19,539 nucleotides of DNA from JANDLT01 sp041743485 (GTDB taxonomy: Bacteria > Acidobacteriota > Blastocatellia > Pyrinomonadales > Pyrinomonadaceae). The notes under the pieces are model-generated. The model saw only the letters and a list, made by a program, of their open reading frames with translations. It did not search any database and was not told the origin of the DNA. Shown piece by piece: positions 7,486-14,861 of this stretch. The stretch spans positions 1 through 19,539 of the forward strand of contig JBGTMR010000084.1 of NCBI GenBank assembly GCA_041743485.1, read 5' to 3'. Each line of letters opens with the position of its first letter. Position 1 is the first letter of the stretch. The position numbers and the translations under genes were made by a program.

Positions 7486-8823
7486 ATGTACTTCCTTTAC
7501 AGCCTTCTCCTCACCCTCGCTTTTCTGATTCTGCTTCCGCGCTTTGTGTTTGACGCCTTCCGGCATGGCAAGTATGCGGCGGGCTTTTGGCAACGCGCGG
7601 GCGCAGTTCCGCGTGTCGCGTTCGACGCCGCGCGTCCCGTCGCGTGGATTCACTGTGTTTCGGTTGGTGAGACGATGGCGGCGCGTCCCGTCATCGCCGA
7701 ACTTCGTGCGCGTCATCCGCACTTTCGCATCGTCGTCTCGACCACAACGCTGACCGGACAACGCACCGCGCGCGCGCAGTTCGGTAAAGCTGCGACGCAG
7801 GTTATTTACTTTCCGTTTGATTGGGCGTGGAGCGTGCGGCGCACCCTTCGCCGCGTCAACCCAAGCGTCGTGCTTATCATGGAAACGGAATTGTGGGCGA
7901 ACTTTTTGCGCGAATGCCGCAGACGCGCAATTCCCGTCGCGCTCGTCAACGGGCGTTTGTCGGAAGGTTCGATGGGCGGATACGGACGCATCAAGTTTTT
8001 CATGCGTCGTGTCGTCAATGATTTATCAATCGCCGTGATGCAATCCGAAACGGACGCACAACGCATCGCTTCGCTCGGACTGAATGCCTCGCGCATCGTC
8101 GTCGCGGGCAACGTCAAATTCGATGTCGCGGAAAGTGTGGGCGACGCGCGCGACTTGTGCGAACGCTTTCGACTCGATGATGCGCGCCCGCTCATCGTCG
8201 CCGCCAGCACGCATCACACGGAAGAACAAATCACGCTCGCGGCTTTCAGTTCGCTTCTCAACGATTCACCGCTCACACCGACCACGCGCCCGCGTTTGAT
8301 TATCGCCCCGCGCCATCCCGAACGCTTCGCGGAAGTCGCGGCGTTAATTCAAAAGCACACTCCGTCATACTCGCGCCGCAGTGCCGCGCCTTCATCAACC
8401 GATGCGACAAGCGACATCATCCTGCTCGACTCAATCGGTGAACTCGCGCAGATTTATTATCACGCCGCAATCGTCTTTGTCGGCGGCAGCATCGCCCCGC
8501 ACGGCGGTCACAACATTCTCGAACCCGCCGCCGCCGGAGCGTGCATCATCACGGGCGCGCACACCGCCAACTTCGCACACATCACAAGAGAGTTTCTTGA
8601 AGCAGACGCTTTCATACAACTTCCCGCGTCATCCGAAGTTGACCCGACACAATCACTCGCAGACGCGATGCGCGACTTACTTAACGACGAACCGCGCCGC
8701 GCACAACTCACGTCAAACGCCCGTCAAGTCATCACACGCAATCGCGGCGCAACCACACGCACACTAGACTTCCTCGCGCCGATATTGAAGGCGAAAATCG
8801 AAAGGCGAAAATCGAAAGGATGA
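7486..8823 (+). CDS. waaA: 3-deoxy-D-manno-octulosonic acid transferase (Kdo transferase)
   Basis: WaaA (KdtA) adds Kdo from CMP-Kdo to the lipid A precursor at the inner face of the cytoplasmic membrane. The 445-aa protein has an N-terminal membrane anchor (about 3-20), the GT30 motif HCVSVGE (56-62; E62 corresponds to the proposed catalytic base), METELWAN (132-139), a second Rossmann domain with APRHPER (274-280), and the hallmark GGSIAPHGGHNILEPAA (333-349). ATG 7486 immediately follows the repeat arm and has no Shine-Dalgarno motif; the next in-frame ATG would remove the anchor and the VGE motif. The last ~11 residues (KAKIERRKSKG) are encoded by repeat sequence shared with the lpxK start. 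The stop overlaps lpxK (ATGA). Confidence 0.95.
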   Translation: MYFLYSLLLTLAFLILLPRFVFDAFRHGKYAAGFWQRAGAVPRVAFDAARPVAWIHCVSVGETMAARPVIAELRARHPHFRIVVSTTTLTGQRTARAQFGKAATQVIYFPFDWAWSVRRTLRRVNPSVVLIMETELWANFLRECRRRAIPVALVNGRLSEGSMGGYGRIKFFMRRVVNDLSIAVMQSETDAQRIASLGLNASRIVVAGNVKFDVAESVGDARDLCERFRLDDARPLIVAASTHHTEEQITLAAFSSLLNDSPLTPTTRPRLIIAPRHPERFAEVAALIQKHTPSYSRRSAAPSSTDATSDIILLDSIGELAQIYYHAAIVFVGGSIAPHGGHNILEPAAAGACIITGAHTANFAHITREFLEADAFIQLPASSEVDPTQSLADAMRDLLNDEPRRAQLTSNARQVITRNRGATTRTLDFLAPILKAKIERRKSKG

Positions 8824-8876
8824 ATAAAAACAGATTGTCTTCACTTTCAACTTTCGCCTTTCGATTTTCGCCTTTC
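8787..8876. repeat. Inverted heptamer-type repeat spanning the waaA stop and lpxK start
   Basis: The left arm (8787-8819) alternates heptamers GAAAGGC and GAAAATC. The right arm (about 8851-8876) is its reverse complement. A 23-nt stretch of each arm (8788-8810 with about 8853-8875) is perfectly complementary, leaving a loop of about 42 nt that contains the overlapping waaA stop and lpxK start. Both arms are translated: the left as the WaaA C-terminus, the right as LpxK residues of about 11-19 (FAFRFSPFS). Confidence 0.88.
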
Positions 8877-9980
8877 TCCCCGCTTGCCTCGCTTTACGGC
8901 TTGGGCATGTCTTTGCGCGCACGGCTTTATCGTCGCGGAACTTTGCACAGCCATACCCTGCCCGCGCCCGTTATCAGCGTCGGTAACATCACGACGGGCG
9001 GCACGGGCAAGACGCCTTTAGTGCGGTGGCTTGCCGAAAATCTCGCACCGCATTTCAAGTCACACGACTTTACGCCGCACGATGCCGACATCAACATCGC
9101 TCATCAAAACAACGCAATACCGATTTGCATTCTCTCGCGCGGTTACGGGCGCAAGCCTTCTTTACCCGGCGGCAAGCTTGAGCGCGTCATCGTCTCCGAT
9201 GGTCATCACATATTCGCCGGTGCGGAGCATAGCGGCGACGAACCGCGATTGCTCGCGGAACAACTACTCGGCATCGCCGCCGTCATCAGTGATGCCGACC
9301 GGGTTGCCGCCGCACGTCAGGCACACAAAGATTTCAATCCGCATCTGTTTATTCTCGATGACGGATTTCAGCACCTTCGCGTCCGCCGCGACTTCGACAT
9401 CGTGACGATTGATGCGACCAATCCTTTCGGTGGGCAGCATCTTCTGCCGCGCGGACGTTTGCGCGAACCTCTGTCCGCCCTGCGCCGCGCCGATGCCGTC
9501 GTCCTGACGCGCACCGAACAAGTCGCGGACACATCCGGCATCATCGCCAGACTCAATATCGAAAGCGACGCGCGCCCGGTCTTTATCGCACGCACACGAA
9601 CGCGCCGCGTGCTTTCGCTCGCGGATGCCTTATCGGAAAACGATGTGCGTGACTTGATGCGGCAACCCGTCGCCGCCCTGTGCGCGATTGGCAATCCTGC
9701 CAACTTCGTCAATCATTTGCGCGGTGATGGCTGGCAAGTGTCTGACACGTCCGTGTTTCCCGACCATCATCATTACACGCCCGACGACATCACGAAGATT
9801 GAACGCCAAGCGCGCAAACACGGCGCGCAAGCGATACTGACGACCGCTAAAGACGCAGTTAAACTGCGCGGCTTGCCTTTCACCCTGCCGTGTTTAATCG
9901 TTGATGTCGAATTTGCGATTGATGAAGCGGAGCGATTGGTTCGGATGATAAACGATAAGGTGAACGCGCCCCGAACATGA
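8820..9980 (+). CDS. lpxK: Tetraacyldisaccharide 4'-kinase LpxK
   Basis: LpxK phosphorylates the 4' position of the lipid A disaccharide at the inner membrane. This is the step before Kdo addition by WaaA, whose gene overlaps it by 4 nt. The 386-aa protein has the P-loop GNITTGGTGKTP (55-66), SRGYG (106-110), GDEPRLLAEQ (139-148), DDGFQH (180-185), LLPRGRLREP and the C-terminal TTAKDAVKL. The true family homology begins near residue 17 (FSPLASLYGL). The first ~16 residues come from the loop and right arm of the repeat, so this N-terminus looks remodelled. AAAGG touches the ATG directly, which is too close for a good ribosome site; coupling to waaA is likely. It converges with the kinase gene across only 28 nt, with no terminator visible. 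Confidence 0.95.
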   Translation: MNKNRLSSLSTFAFRFSPFSPLASLYGLGMSLRARLYRRGTLHSHTLPAPVISVGNITTGGTGKTPLVRWLAENLAPHFKSHDFTPHDADINIAHQNNAIPICILSRGYGRKPSLPGGKLERVIVSDGHHIFAGAEHSGDEPRLLAEQLLGIAAVISDADRVAAARQAHKDFNPHLFILDDGFQHLRVRRDFDIVTIDATNPFGGQHLLPRGRLREPLSALRRADAVVLTRTEQVADTSGIIARLNIESDARPVFIARTRTRRVLSLADALSENDVRDLMRQPVAALCAIGNPANFVNHLRGDGWQVSDTSVFPDHHHYTPDDITKIERQARKHGAQAILTTAKDAVKLRGLPFTLPCLIVDVEFAIDEAERLVRMINDKVNAPRT

Positions 9981-10008
9981 TTCGGCACGCATTTATTTTG
10001 TCACATTC

Positions 10009-11790
10009 TCAACGCGGTTCGGGCGTCGGCTTGGGTTCACTCGTAATCGTCGCAGACAAACGCGGCGTCGGGCGCGGTGAGGCGGACGGCGAAGGCGTCG
10101 GGCGTGGCGTGGTGATAACGGGAACGCTCGGCACGGTGCGCGGTGTGTCGGTATTAGGATTGGCATTGCGGTTGGCAGGGGTTGATGTGGGTTCAACGGC
10201 GGCTTCGTCGTCATTGTTCGCGTTTTGATTGCGAATAATGGTTGCTTCGCCGTTGGTGTTGGTGTCGCGTCCTTCGGTGTTGAGTGTATCCTCAATCGCG
10301 GGTGATTCCTCAACGGCGTTGGCGTTGCTTGTTGTCGAAGTCTCGCCTGACGTAGAGCTTTCGGGAGTCGGCGGCGCGACGGGACGCACGTTTATATCGC
10401 GCTCGCTTTCGCCGGAAGCGGTCGCGGTTGAAGGCGTCACGGGTTGGCTTTGCGGGTCAGCCTTGAGCGGTGCGGTGGTGGCGGGCGAAGTCGTGTTTGC
10501 GTTGCCACCCGAAGGTAAATTTCCCGTCGCGTACAAGCCGACGGCAACGAGAATAATCAGCGAAACGGGAACGATAAACCGCCATGGGACGCCGCTTGTC
10601 GCGCGCACCGCTTGCTCGCTCGCAGCGGCGTTGGCATAAGCAGCGGCGACTTTTTCAGCAGGCGTGACTATCGGCTCGACCGGAGCGGGTTGCTGTAAAA
10701 GCGTCGCGTCGTCATCGTCGTTTATTTGGGCGGTCGTGCGCGGCAGGAGGTTTGCGTCGGTCGGCGTCGCGGGTTCATTATTGACACTCGCCGCTACGCC
10801 CGCCCCGATGACGGCGGCTTGGGCATCGTCGCGTTCGGTTTCGACAATCTCCGCGACCGTGACCGCGAAAGCTTCCGCCAACTTGCCTGCACTCTCGAAG
10901 CGGTCTTCGGGCTGTTTGGCAAGAGCGCGTTCAATGATTTTACCGATGGCGGGCGGCAACTCCGGGCGTTCGTTCAAGACGGGTGGGACGGCATTTTGCA
11001 AATGTTGCATCATCACCGCCGTTGCCGAATCACCCGTGAACGGAACGTGTCCGGTCAACATTTCAAACAGGATAATGCCGAAAGAATAGATGTCTGTGCG
11101 GTAATCAATCGCCGCCGATTGCGCGCACTGTTCGGGCGACATGTAGTGCGGCGTGCCGATGACGATGTTCGGGGCGGTCAGGTTCGCGTCCGGCGTGCCG
11201 AGCGGTTCTTGAATTTTAGCGATACCGAAATCCAAGACCTTGACCCAATCGTGAAACGTCCCGACTTCGCCGAGCATGATGTTGTCGCTTTTCAAATCAC
11301 GATGCACGACTCCTTCGGCGTGCGCCGCATCGAGGGCATCGCAAACTTGGCGCGTGATTTCCGAGATGCGTGTCAGGGCGAGCGGCGATTCTTCGTTGAT
11401 AACCTGTTTGAGCGTGCGCCCGTCCAAGTATTCCATTACGAGGAACACGACGCCGTTGTCGCTTTCGCCGAAGTCTGTGACGTTTAAGACGTGCGGGTGC
11501 GTAATACGCGACGCGGCTTTCGCTTCGCGTGTGAAGCGCGAGACGACCGTATCGTCAGCGGCGAGATTCGCGTGAAGAATTTTGACCGCGACGCGCTTGT
11601 CCATCAAAACGTGCGTCGCGCGATACACCGAAGCCATGCCGCCCGCGTTGATGTATTCATCAATGTGATATTTTCCGGCGAGCGTCTGCCCTAAAAGTTC
11701 ATCCGTCGAACGCTCCAATACCGTGCCGTCAACCGGACACAAAGTGTTCGTCGTTTCGTATTCTCGATTGCACTTAGGGCATTTCTTCAT
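10009..11790 (-). CDS. Transmembrane Ser/Thr protein kinase with N-terminal zinc ribbon
   Basis: A 593-aa bacterial Hanks-type (PknB-like) kinase. It begins with a zinc-ribbon-like segment (CPKC 4-7, C18 in LCPVDG). The kinase domain follows (about 40-310): a glycine loop (NAGGMASVYRA), VAVK with K70, E89, the catalytic loop HRDLKSDN (163-170), DFG (187-189), GTPHYMSPEQ (212-221) and YSFGIILFEMLTG. All catalytic residues are present. An Ala-rich juxtamembrane stretch leads to one membrane helix (about 403-421) and a ~170-residue external tail rich in Pro, Thr, Ser and Asn, with no PASTA repeats. It would phosphorylate cytoplasmic targets; the signal sensed is unknown. ATG 11790 has no strong ribosome site. 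It lies downstream of the atpE terminator on the same strand. Confidence 0.93.
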   Translation of the reverse strand: MKKCPKCNREYETTNTLCPVDGTVLERSTDELLGQTLAGKYHIDEYINAGGMASVYRATHVLMDKRVAVKILHANLAADDTVVSRFTREAKAASRITHPHVLNVTDFGESDNGVVFLVMEYLDGRTLKQVINEESPLALTRISEITRQVCDALDAAHAEGVVHRDLKSDNIMLGEVGTFHDWVKVLDFGIAKIQEPLGTPDANLTAPNIVIGTPHYMSPEQCAQSAAIDYRTDIYSFGIILFEMLTGHVPFTGDSATAVMMQHLQNAVPPVLNERPELPPAIGKIIERALAKQPEDRFESAGKLAEAFAVTVAEIVETERDDAQAAVIGAGVAASVNNEPATPTDANLLPRTTAQINDDDDATLLQQPAPVEPIVTPAEKVAAAYANAAASEQAVRATSGVPWRFIVPVSLIILVAVGLYATGNLPSGGNANTTSPATTAPLKADPQSQPVTPSTATASGESERDINVRPVAPPTPESSTSGETSTTSNANAVEESPAIEDTLNTEGRDTNTNGEATIIRNQNANNDDEAAVEPTSTPANRNANPNTDTPRTVPSVPVITTPRPTPSPSASPRPTPRLSATITSEPKPTPEPR

Positions 11791-11834
11791 CGTTGTTTAT
11801 TCCGCATTCGTTCCGCGAGGTTAAAGGAAATTAA

Positions 11835-11871
11835 ATCGGGGCAAGTTCGATAATAAAGAACTTGCCCCGAT
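11835..11871 (-). terminator. Intrinsic terminator of the atp cluster
   Basis: A perfect 14-bp stem (arms 11835-11848 and 11858-11871, core TCGGGGCAAGTTC) closes a 9-nt loop about 30 nt after the atpE stop. On the minus strand it is followed by TTAATTT. It separates the ATP synthase genes from the kinase gene behind them. Confidence 0.8.
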
Positions 11872-11902
11872 GCTTTAAACTGTGACCACCCGAAACCCGC
11901 GT

Positions 11903-12250
11903 TTAGCCTTGCGCGTTGACAATGGCGAACATGATAACGAGCGTGAAAATCACGAGCGATTCGATAAACACCAAACCGAGAATCATGATTGTTTGAATAC
12001 GACCCGCCGCGCCCGGATTGCGCGCCGCGCCTTCGACCGCCGCCGCACCGATGCGTCCCTGACCAATCGCGCCGAGACCCGCCGCCAAAGCGAAACCGAT
12101 ACCGGCGGCGAGGGCGACGTACTTGCTGACGCTAAAAGCGTTGTCGGCACTGACTCCGCCGCCAGCCGCTTCCAGACCTTGCGCCGTTGCGACACTCGCC
12201 CATGCGAGAACGCCGACAAGCGCGAAAAATACTTTGCGTAAAGTGTTCAT
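11903..12250 (-). CDS. atpE: ATP synthase F0 subunit c
   Basis: Subunit c forms the rotating membrane ring of F-type ATP synthase. The mature part has two hydrophobic helices joined by the polar loop AARNPGA. The ion-binding carboxylate is E97 in VFIESLVIF, and Q64 (AIGQGR) lies in helix 1. Residues 1-24 (MNTLRKVFFALVGVLAWASV then ATAQ) form a cleavable leader, making the protein 115 aa rather than the usual 70-90. GGAG six nt upstream supports ATG 12250; the open frame extends to 12331 but without a supported start. atpB lies upstream across 406 nt; a terminator follows. Q64, E97 and S98 match part of a sodium-type site, but Leu and Phe replace the usual Thr and Tyr, so the coupling ion is unclear. 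Confidence 0.95.
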   Translation of the reverse strand: MNTLRKVFFALVGVLAWASVATAQGLEAAGGGVSADNAFSVSKYVALAAGIGFALAAGLGAIGQGRIGAAAVEGAARNPGAAGRIQTIMILGLVFIESLVIFTLVIMFAIVNAQG

Positions 12251-12656
12251 AATTTTCTCCGTGTGTTTAAGGCTTGCCCGGATGCATACCGCGTGTTGAG
12301 CATAAGTGACATAAAAATCGAAAGGTCGCACCGCGTATTATTTCGCCGTCCATCCGGTATTCGCCGTTGACTCATCTATGGAGAACGGCGCGCCTGCAAC
12401 GGCAGCTTATACTCTTAGGACTTTTTCATTTTCGTTTTTCTCTTTGATCTTTTCTTTTCCTAATTTGAAATATCAAATTTGAAATCTTAGATTTGAGAAA
12501 ATCCTAACTCTAAAAATCGCGTCCTTTACTCATCACGTCACAAAATGCTTTCGCGCACGCTTTTCCTGCCAAGCCTTGTGATTTCAAGTTGCGCGTTTCA
12601 ACGTGCGTCGCCCGGTGGCATCGTCGCTCGAAACGCTTTTTTGTTTGTGAACAAAC
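12251..12656. other. 406-nt spacer between atpB and atpE, no gene seen
   Basis: No supported coding sequence lies here. The part next to atpE carries its ribosome site. The middle (12421-12500) is strongly pyrimidine-rich on the plus strand and shows heptamer periodicity. Near the atpB stop, GTTTGTGAACAAAC (12643-12656) forms a small hairpin, but on the minus strand it is followed by A-rich sequence and so is not a terminator. I found no convincing promoter for atpE, though this spacer is long enough to hold one. Confidence 0.6.
12421..12500. repeat. Degenerate heptamer tract upstream of atpE
   Basis: The tract reads in 7-nt steps as CTTTTTC, ATTTTCG, TTTTTCT, CTTTGAT, CTTTTCT, TTTCCTA, ATTTGAA, ATATCAA, ATTTGAA, ATCTTAG, ATTTGAG, AAAATCC, beginning at about 12421. 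The ATTTGAA units are nearly exact; the rest have drifted. ATTTGA / TCAAAT (12463-12478) makes a short palindrome. It looks like an eroded relative of the heptamer elements elsewhere in the window. Confidence 0.5.
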
Positions 12657-13577
12657 TTAAACCGGCGCGGTCAACCGCGCGCCGTCCGGCGCGTCATCGG
12701 TTTCCTTCGCTTGATGTCCGGCGTCATGCGCGTGGTCTGCGTGCGGCTCATGCGAAACTTCGGCGACGTATAAGACCGAGAGAAACACGAACACAAATGT
12801 CTGCATAAACGCGACGAACAAGCCGAGCGGCATCACGAATACGGGCAAAACCCAGTTCGTGTACGGCGGATAAAGATTCGCAATCGTCGCCGCGACCTGT
12901 TCGTCCGCGAAGATGTTGCCGAACAGACGTATGCCGAGCGACACGGGACGCACGAAGTTCGAGATGAGTTCGATGACGAACAACATCGGAGCGATAAACA
13001 GCACCGGACCCATAAAGTGCTTGAGGTGTCCGAACAAGCCGTTCTCTTTAATACCGATGTAGTTGTAATAAATAAACGATGTAATGCCGAGCGCGAAAGT
13101 TACATTAACGCTTGCCGTCGGCGGCAGCAGTCCGGGTATGAACGCGAGGACGTTCGACACGAAAATCAACACGCCGAAGGTCGCCACGACGGGCAGATAC
13201 TTCATGCCGTGCGGTCCCACAATGTCACGCAAGAGATTACGAAACTTCTCCATCACGACTTCTAAAAACTGTTGTCCGTTGTCCGGTTCGTCCGTCAACT
13301 TGCCTTTCAAAACCCAGATCAACGTCAAGCTGATGACGCACGCCAGCACGAACATCACAGTCCACCACGGCACGGCGGTTTCGGGTGTATAAGGTCCGAA
13401 CAAAGTTTCGGCATTCGTATTCACACCGAGTGCGTCGAACAACCGATTCCACAAAGGCACGGTGTATGTCATCTGAAAATGATGCACGGGTTCGCCTATG
13501 TAGTGATTAACAAATTCGACGAGCGCGGGCGTACCGTGACCGCCGCCTTCAGCCAGCATTGCAAACATCAAAATCAC
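12657..13577 (-). CDS. atpB: ATP synthase F0 subunit a
   Basis: Subunit a provides the ion half-channels beside the c-ring. The 306-aa membrane protein carries the essential arginine R217 in VSLGIRLFGNIFADE (equivalent to E. coli R210) and the paired Gln Q259 in FMQTFVFVFLS. Hydrophobic helices begin near 72 and recur to about 272. The C-terminus is a His/Asp-rich hydrophilic tail (SHEPHADHAHDAGHQ). The start is taken as GTG 13577, because its GTGA overlaps the atpI stop by 4 nt and AAGGGA lies just ahead. ATG 13568 is the alternative, three codons in. It is followed by atpE after a 406-nt gap. Confidence 0.96.
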   Translation of the reverse strand: MILMFAMLAEGGGHGTPALVEFVNHYIGEPVHHFQMTYTVPLWNRLFDALGVNTNAETLFGPYTPETAVPWWTVMFVLACVISLTLIWVLKGKLTDEPDNGQQFLEVVMEKFRNLLRDIVGPHGMKYLPVVATFGVLIFVSNVLAFIPGLLPPTASVNVTFALGITSFIYYNYIGIKENGLFGHLKHFMGPVLFIAPMLFVIELISNFVRPVSLGIRLFGNIFADEQVAATIANLYPPYTNWVLPVFVMPLGLFVAFMQTFVFVFLSVLYVAEVSHEPHADHAHDAGHQAKETDDAPDGARLTAPV

Positions 13578-14023
13578 ACTTCCCTTCGTTTAATAAACAT
13601 GAAATAAATTTGCGTTAAAGCTTCGATAAATCCCGCGACCACAAACGAACACAAACCGACGAGCGTCGCGGGCAATGAAATCAAATCCAACGTATAAACC
13701 GCACCGACCACAATCACAATCACGAAGTATCGCCACACATAACCCGCGAGTCTAAGCTTCGGGCGCACGCCCTTCGCTTCCGTATCCGCGAACATCTGCT
13801 TTACCGACGCACTCAACCACTTATGATTTAAGAGCGACAACACGCCGCCGAGTAATAACCCCGTCGTCACGCGCCACGACGCGAAACACGCACTGACCGC
13901 GACGACGACAATCACCGTCCACAACGCCGAACGCCGCATACGCCCTTCCATCCGCGCCGCTTCCCCGTCATCCGGCACGAACACTATATGGTCAGCATCA
14001 CTGTCAAATTCCGTGACTTTCAA
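13574..14023 (-). CDS. atpI: ATP synthase protein I (AtpI-like) membrane protein
   Basis: A 149-aa protein with about four hydrophobic helices (SALWTVIVVVAVSACFA; TGLLLGGVLSLLN; YFVIVIVVGAVYTLDLISL; LVGLCSFVVAGFIEALTQ), matching the small AtpI-type proteins encoded ahead of atpB. AtpI homologues help c-ring assembly or ion supply in the species studied. The family is diverse, so the assignment leans on position: its stop overlaps the atpB start (GTGA). The acidic N-terminus precedes MEGRMRR. The outermost start is TTG 14023, without a ribosome site; ATG 13951 has GGGGA about 10 nt upstream and is a reasonable alternative that would give 125 aa. Confidence 0.78.
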   Translation of the reverse strand: MKVTEFDSDADHIVFVPDDGEAARMEGRMRRSALWTVIVVVAVSACFASWRVTTGLLLGGVLSLLNHKWLSASVKQMFADTEAKGVRPKLRLAGYVWRYFVIVIVVGAVYTLDLISLPATLVGLCSFVVAGFIEALTQIYFMFIKRREV

Positions 14024-14077
14024 AACAGGAGATAGTACCCGCCCGCATAGTCAACTGTCGAGTGTCACAACTGCGTT

Positions 14078-14368
14078 TCACCCTAAAGGCTTCAGTTCAT
14101 CGCGCGATGTGTGAAGCACTGAAAGTATTTCGATTTGTTCATCTTTTATCAGGTAGATAATCCGGTACGCGCTTTCGATGATTTGACGAACATCATCGAG
14201 TTCATACTCCGGCACTACTCGCCCTGAAAACGGGAAAGCGGATATTTGCTGTGAGCGTCTCGTCAGTTTGTCAACCACTCGTTGCGCGTAGGCGGGCGAG
14301 GTTTGCGCCATGTATTCATGTATTGCTTGCAGATGCCCGACAGCGACTTCCGTCCATACGACTTTCAT
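14078..14368 (-). CDS. RelE/ParE-family toxin
   Basis: A 96-aa protein with the RelE/ParE fold signature: VVWTEVAVGHLQAIHEYMA at the N-terminus, then FPFSGRVVPEYE (45-56), QIIESAYRIIYLI (62-74) and a C-terminal ILSVLHTSRDEL (81-92). Such toxins are ribosome-dependent mRNA nucleases (RelE) or gyrase inhibitors (ParE); which type this is cannot be read from the sequence. The ATG overlaps the antitoxin stop by 4 nt (ATGA), the usual coupled layout with the antitoxin first. It lies 54 nt upstream of atpI on the same strand, inside the atp cluster. The frame is intact, so the toxin may be active. Confidence 0.88.
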   Translation of the reverse strand: MKVVWTEVAVGHLQAIHEYMAQTSPAYAQRVVDKLTRRSQQISAFPFSGRVVPEYELDDVRQIIESAYRIIYLIKDEQIEILSVLHTSRDELKPLG

Positions 14369-14553
14369 GGCTGCAAACCAAACTTGGCGCGCACTTCTCT
14401 CACATCCATCACGCGCCCCGCTTCACTATCAGCCAAGCCCGCTTCAATCGCTTGACGCACATAAATCTCGCGCATCAAATCGTCCCATGTAATGCCTTCG
14501 GGCAACTTTTCGATTAACCGCTTTGCTTCTTCCTTCACGTTCACCATGCTCAT
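14365..14553 (-). CDS. Antitoxin of a RelE/ParE-type module
   Basis: A 62-aa acidic protein (VNVKEEAKRLIEKLPEGITW, then DDLMREIYVRQAIEAGLADSE). Its C-terminal AGRVMDVREVRAKFGL resembles the short antitoxins commonly encoded ahead of RelE/ParE toxins. The identification rests on this resemblance and on the 4-nt overlap with the toxin. The frame opens at GTG 14568. I chose ATG 14553 because GGAG lies 9 nt upstream of it; ATG 14547 is also possible. It lies 36 nt behind atpZ. I see no clear operator palindrome in that 36-nt gap, so the pair may be transcribed from the atp promoter rather than autoregulated. Confidence 0.75.
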   Translation of the reverse strand: MSMVNVKEEAKRLIEKLPEGITWDDLMREIYVRQAIEAGLADSEAGRVMDVREVRAKFGLQP

Positions 14554-14589
14554 AACTATTTGCTCCACTATTTGCTTTACCGCCCAAAA

Positions 14590-14814
14590 TCAATTAACCC
14601 GCGACATCAATCGTATAAATTGATAAAACCCGGCAACCGCACCAATCAAAATCCCCGCGACGACGAGATAAGGACTCGTCTCGAAGTATTTATCAAGCAG
14701 CCACCCGACGAGCAGACACGACAACACAGAGAACACGAGCGACATCACCGCCCCGTAAATCAGACCGCTTTTGCGCGTGGTGTCCTGTGTGTTTTCTTCG
14801 CCCTGCTTTTTCAT
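14590..14814 (-). CDS. atpZ: AtpZ-like F0F1 accessory membrane protein
   Basis: A 74-aa protein with two membrane helices (GLIYGAVMSLVFSVLSCLLV and SPYLVVAGILIGAVAGFYQF) joined by GWLLDKYFETSP. This hairpin layout, LDKxFxTSPxxxxxG plus AGFYxxxR, is the AtpZ family (ATPase gene 1), whose members are linked to F-type ATP synthase assembly or magnesium supply. It is the first gene of the local atp cluster, although a toxin-antitoxin pair separates it from atpI. ATG 14814 has only a weak ribosome site. Upstream lies a palindrome-rich spacer. Confidence 0.85.
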   Translation of the reverse strand: MKKQGEENTQDTTRKSGLIYGAVMSLVFSVLSCLLVGWLLDKYFETSPYLVVAGILIGAVAGFYQFIRLMSRVN

Positions 14815-14861
14815 AAATCAATCTTTGGTCGTGCGTCAATCAAACTTTTGCCTGTAGCTCC

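Noticed and set aside
10726..11487. Long plus-strand open frame opposite the kinase gene
   Set aside because: It is antisense to a clear kinase domain, has no recognisable family, and is of the kind expected from GC-rich codon use on the opposite strand.
12643..12656. GTTTGTGAACAAAC hairpin next to the atpB stop as a terminator
   Set aside because: On the atpB strand it is followed by A-rich, not U-rich, sequence, and the stem is only 5 bp.
12545..12808. Plus-strand open frame overlapping the 3' end of atpB
   Set aside because: Most of it is antisense to the atpB C-terminal codons, there is no ribosome site, and the protein is Arg-rich without features.
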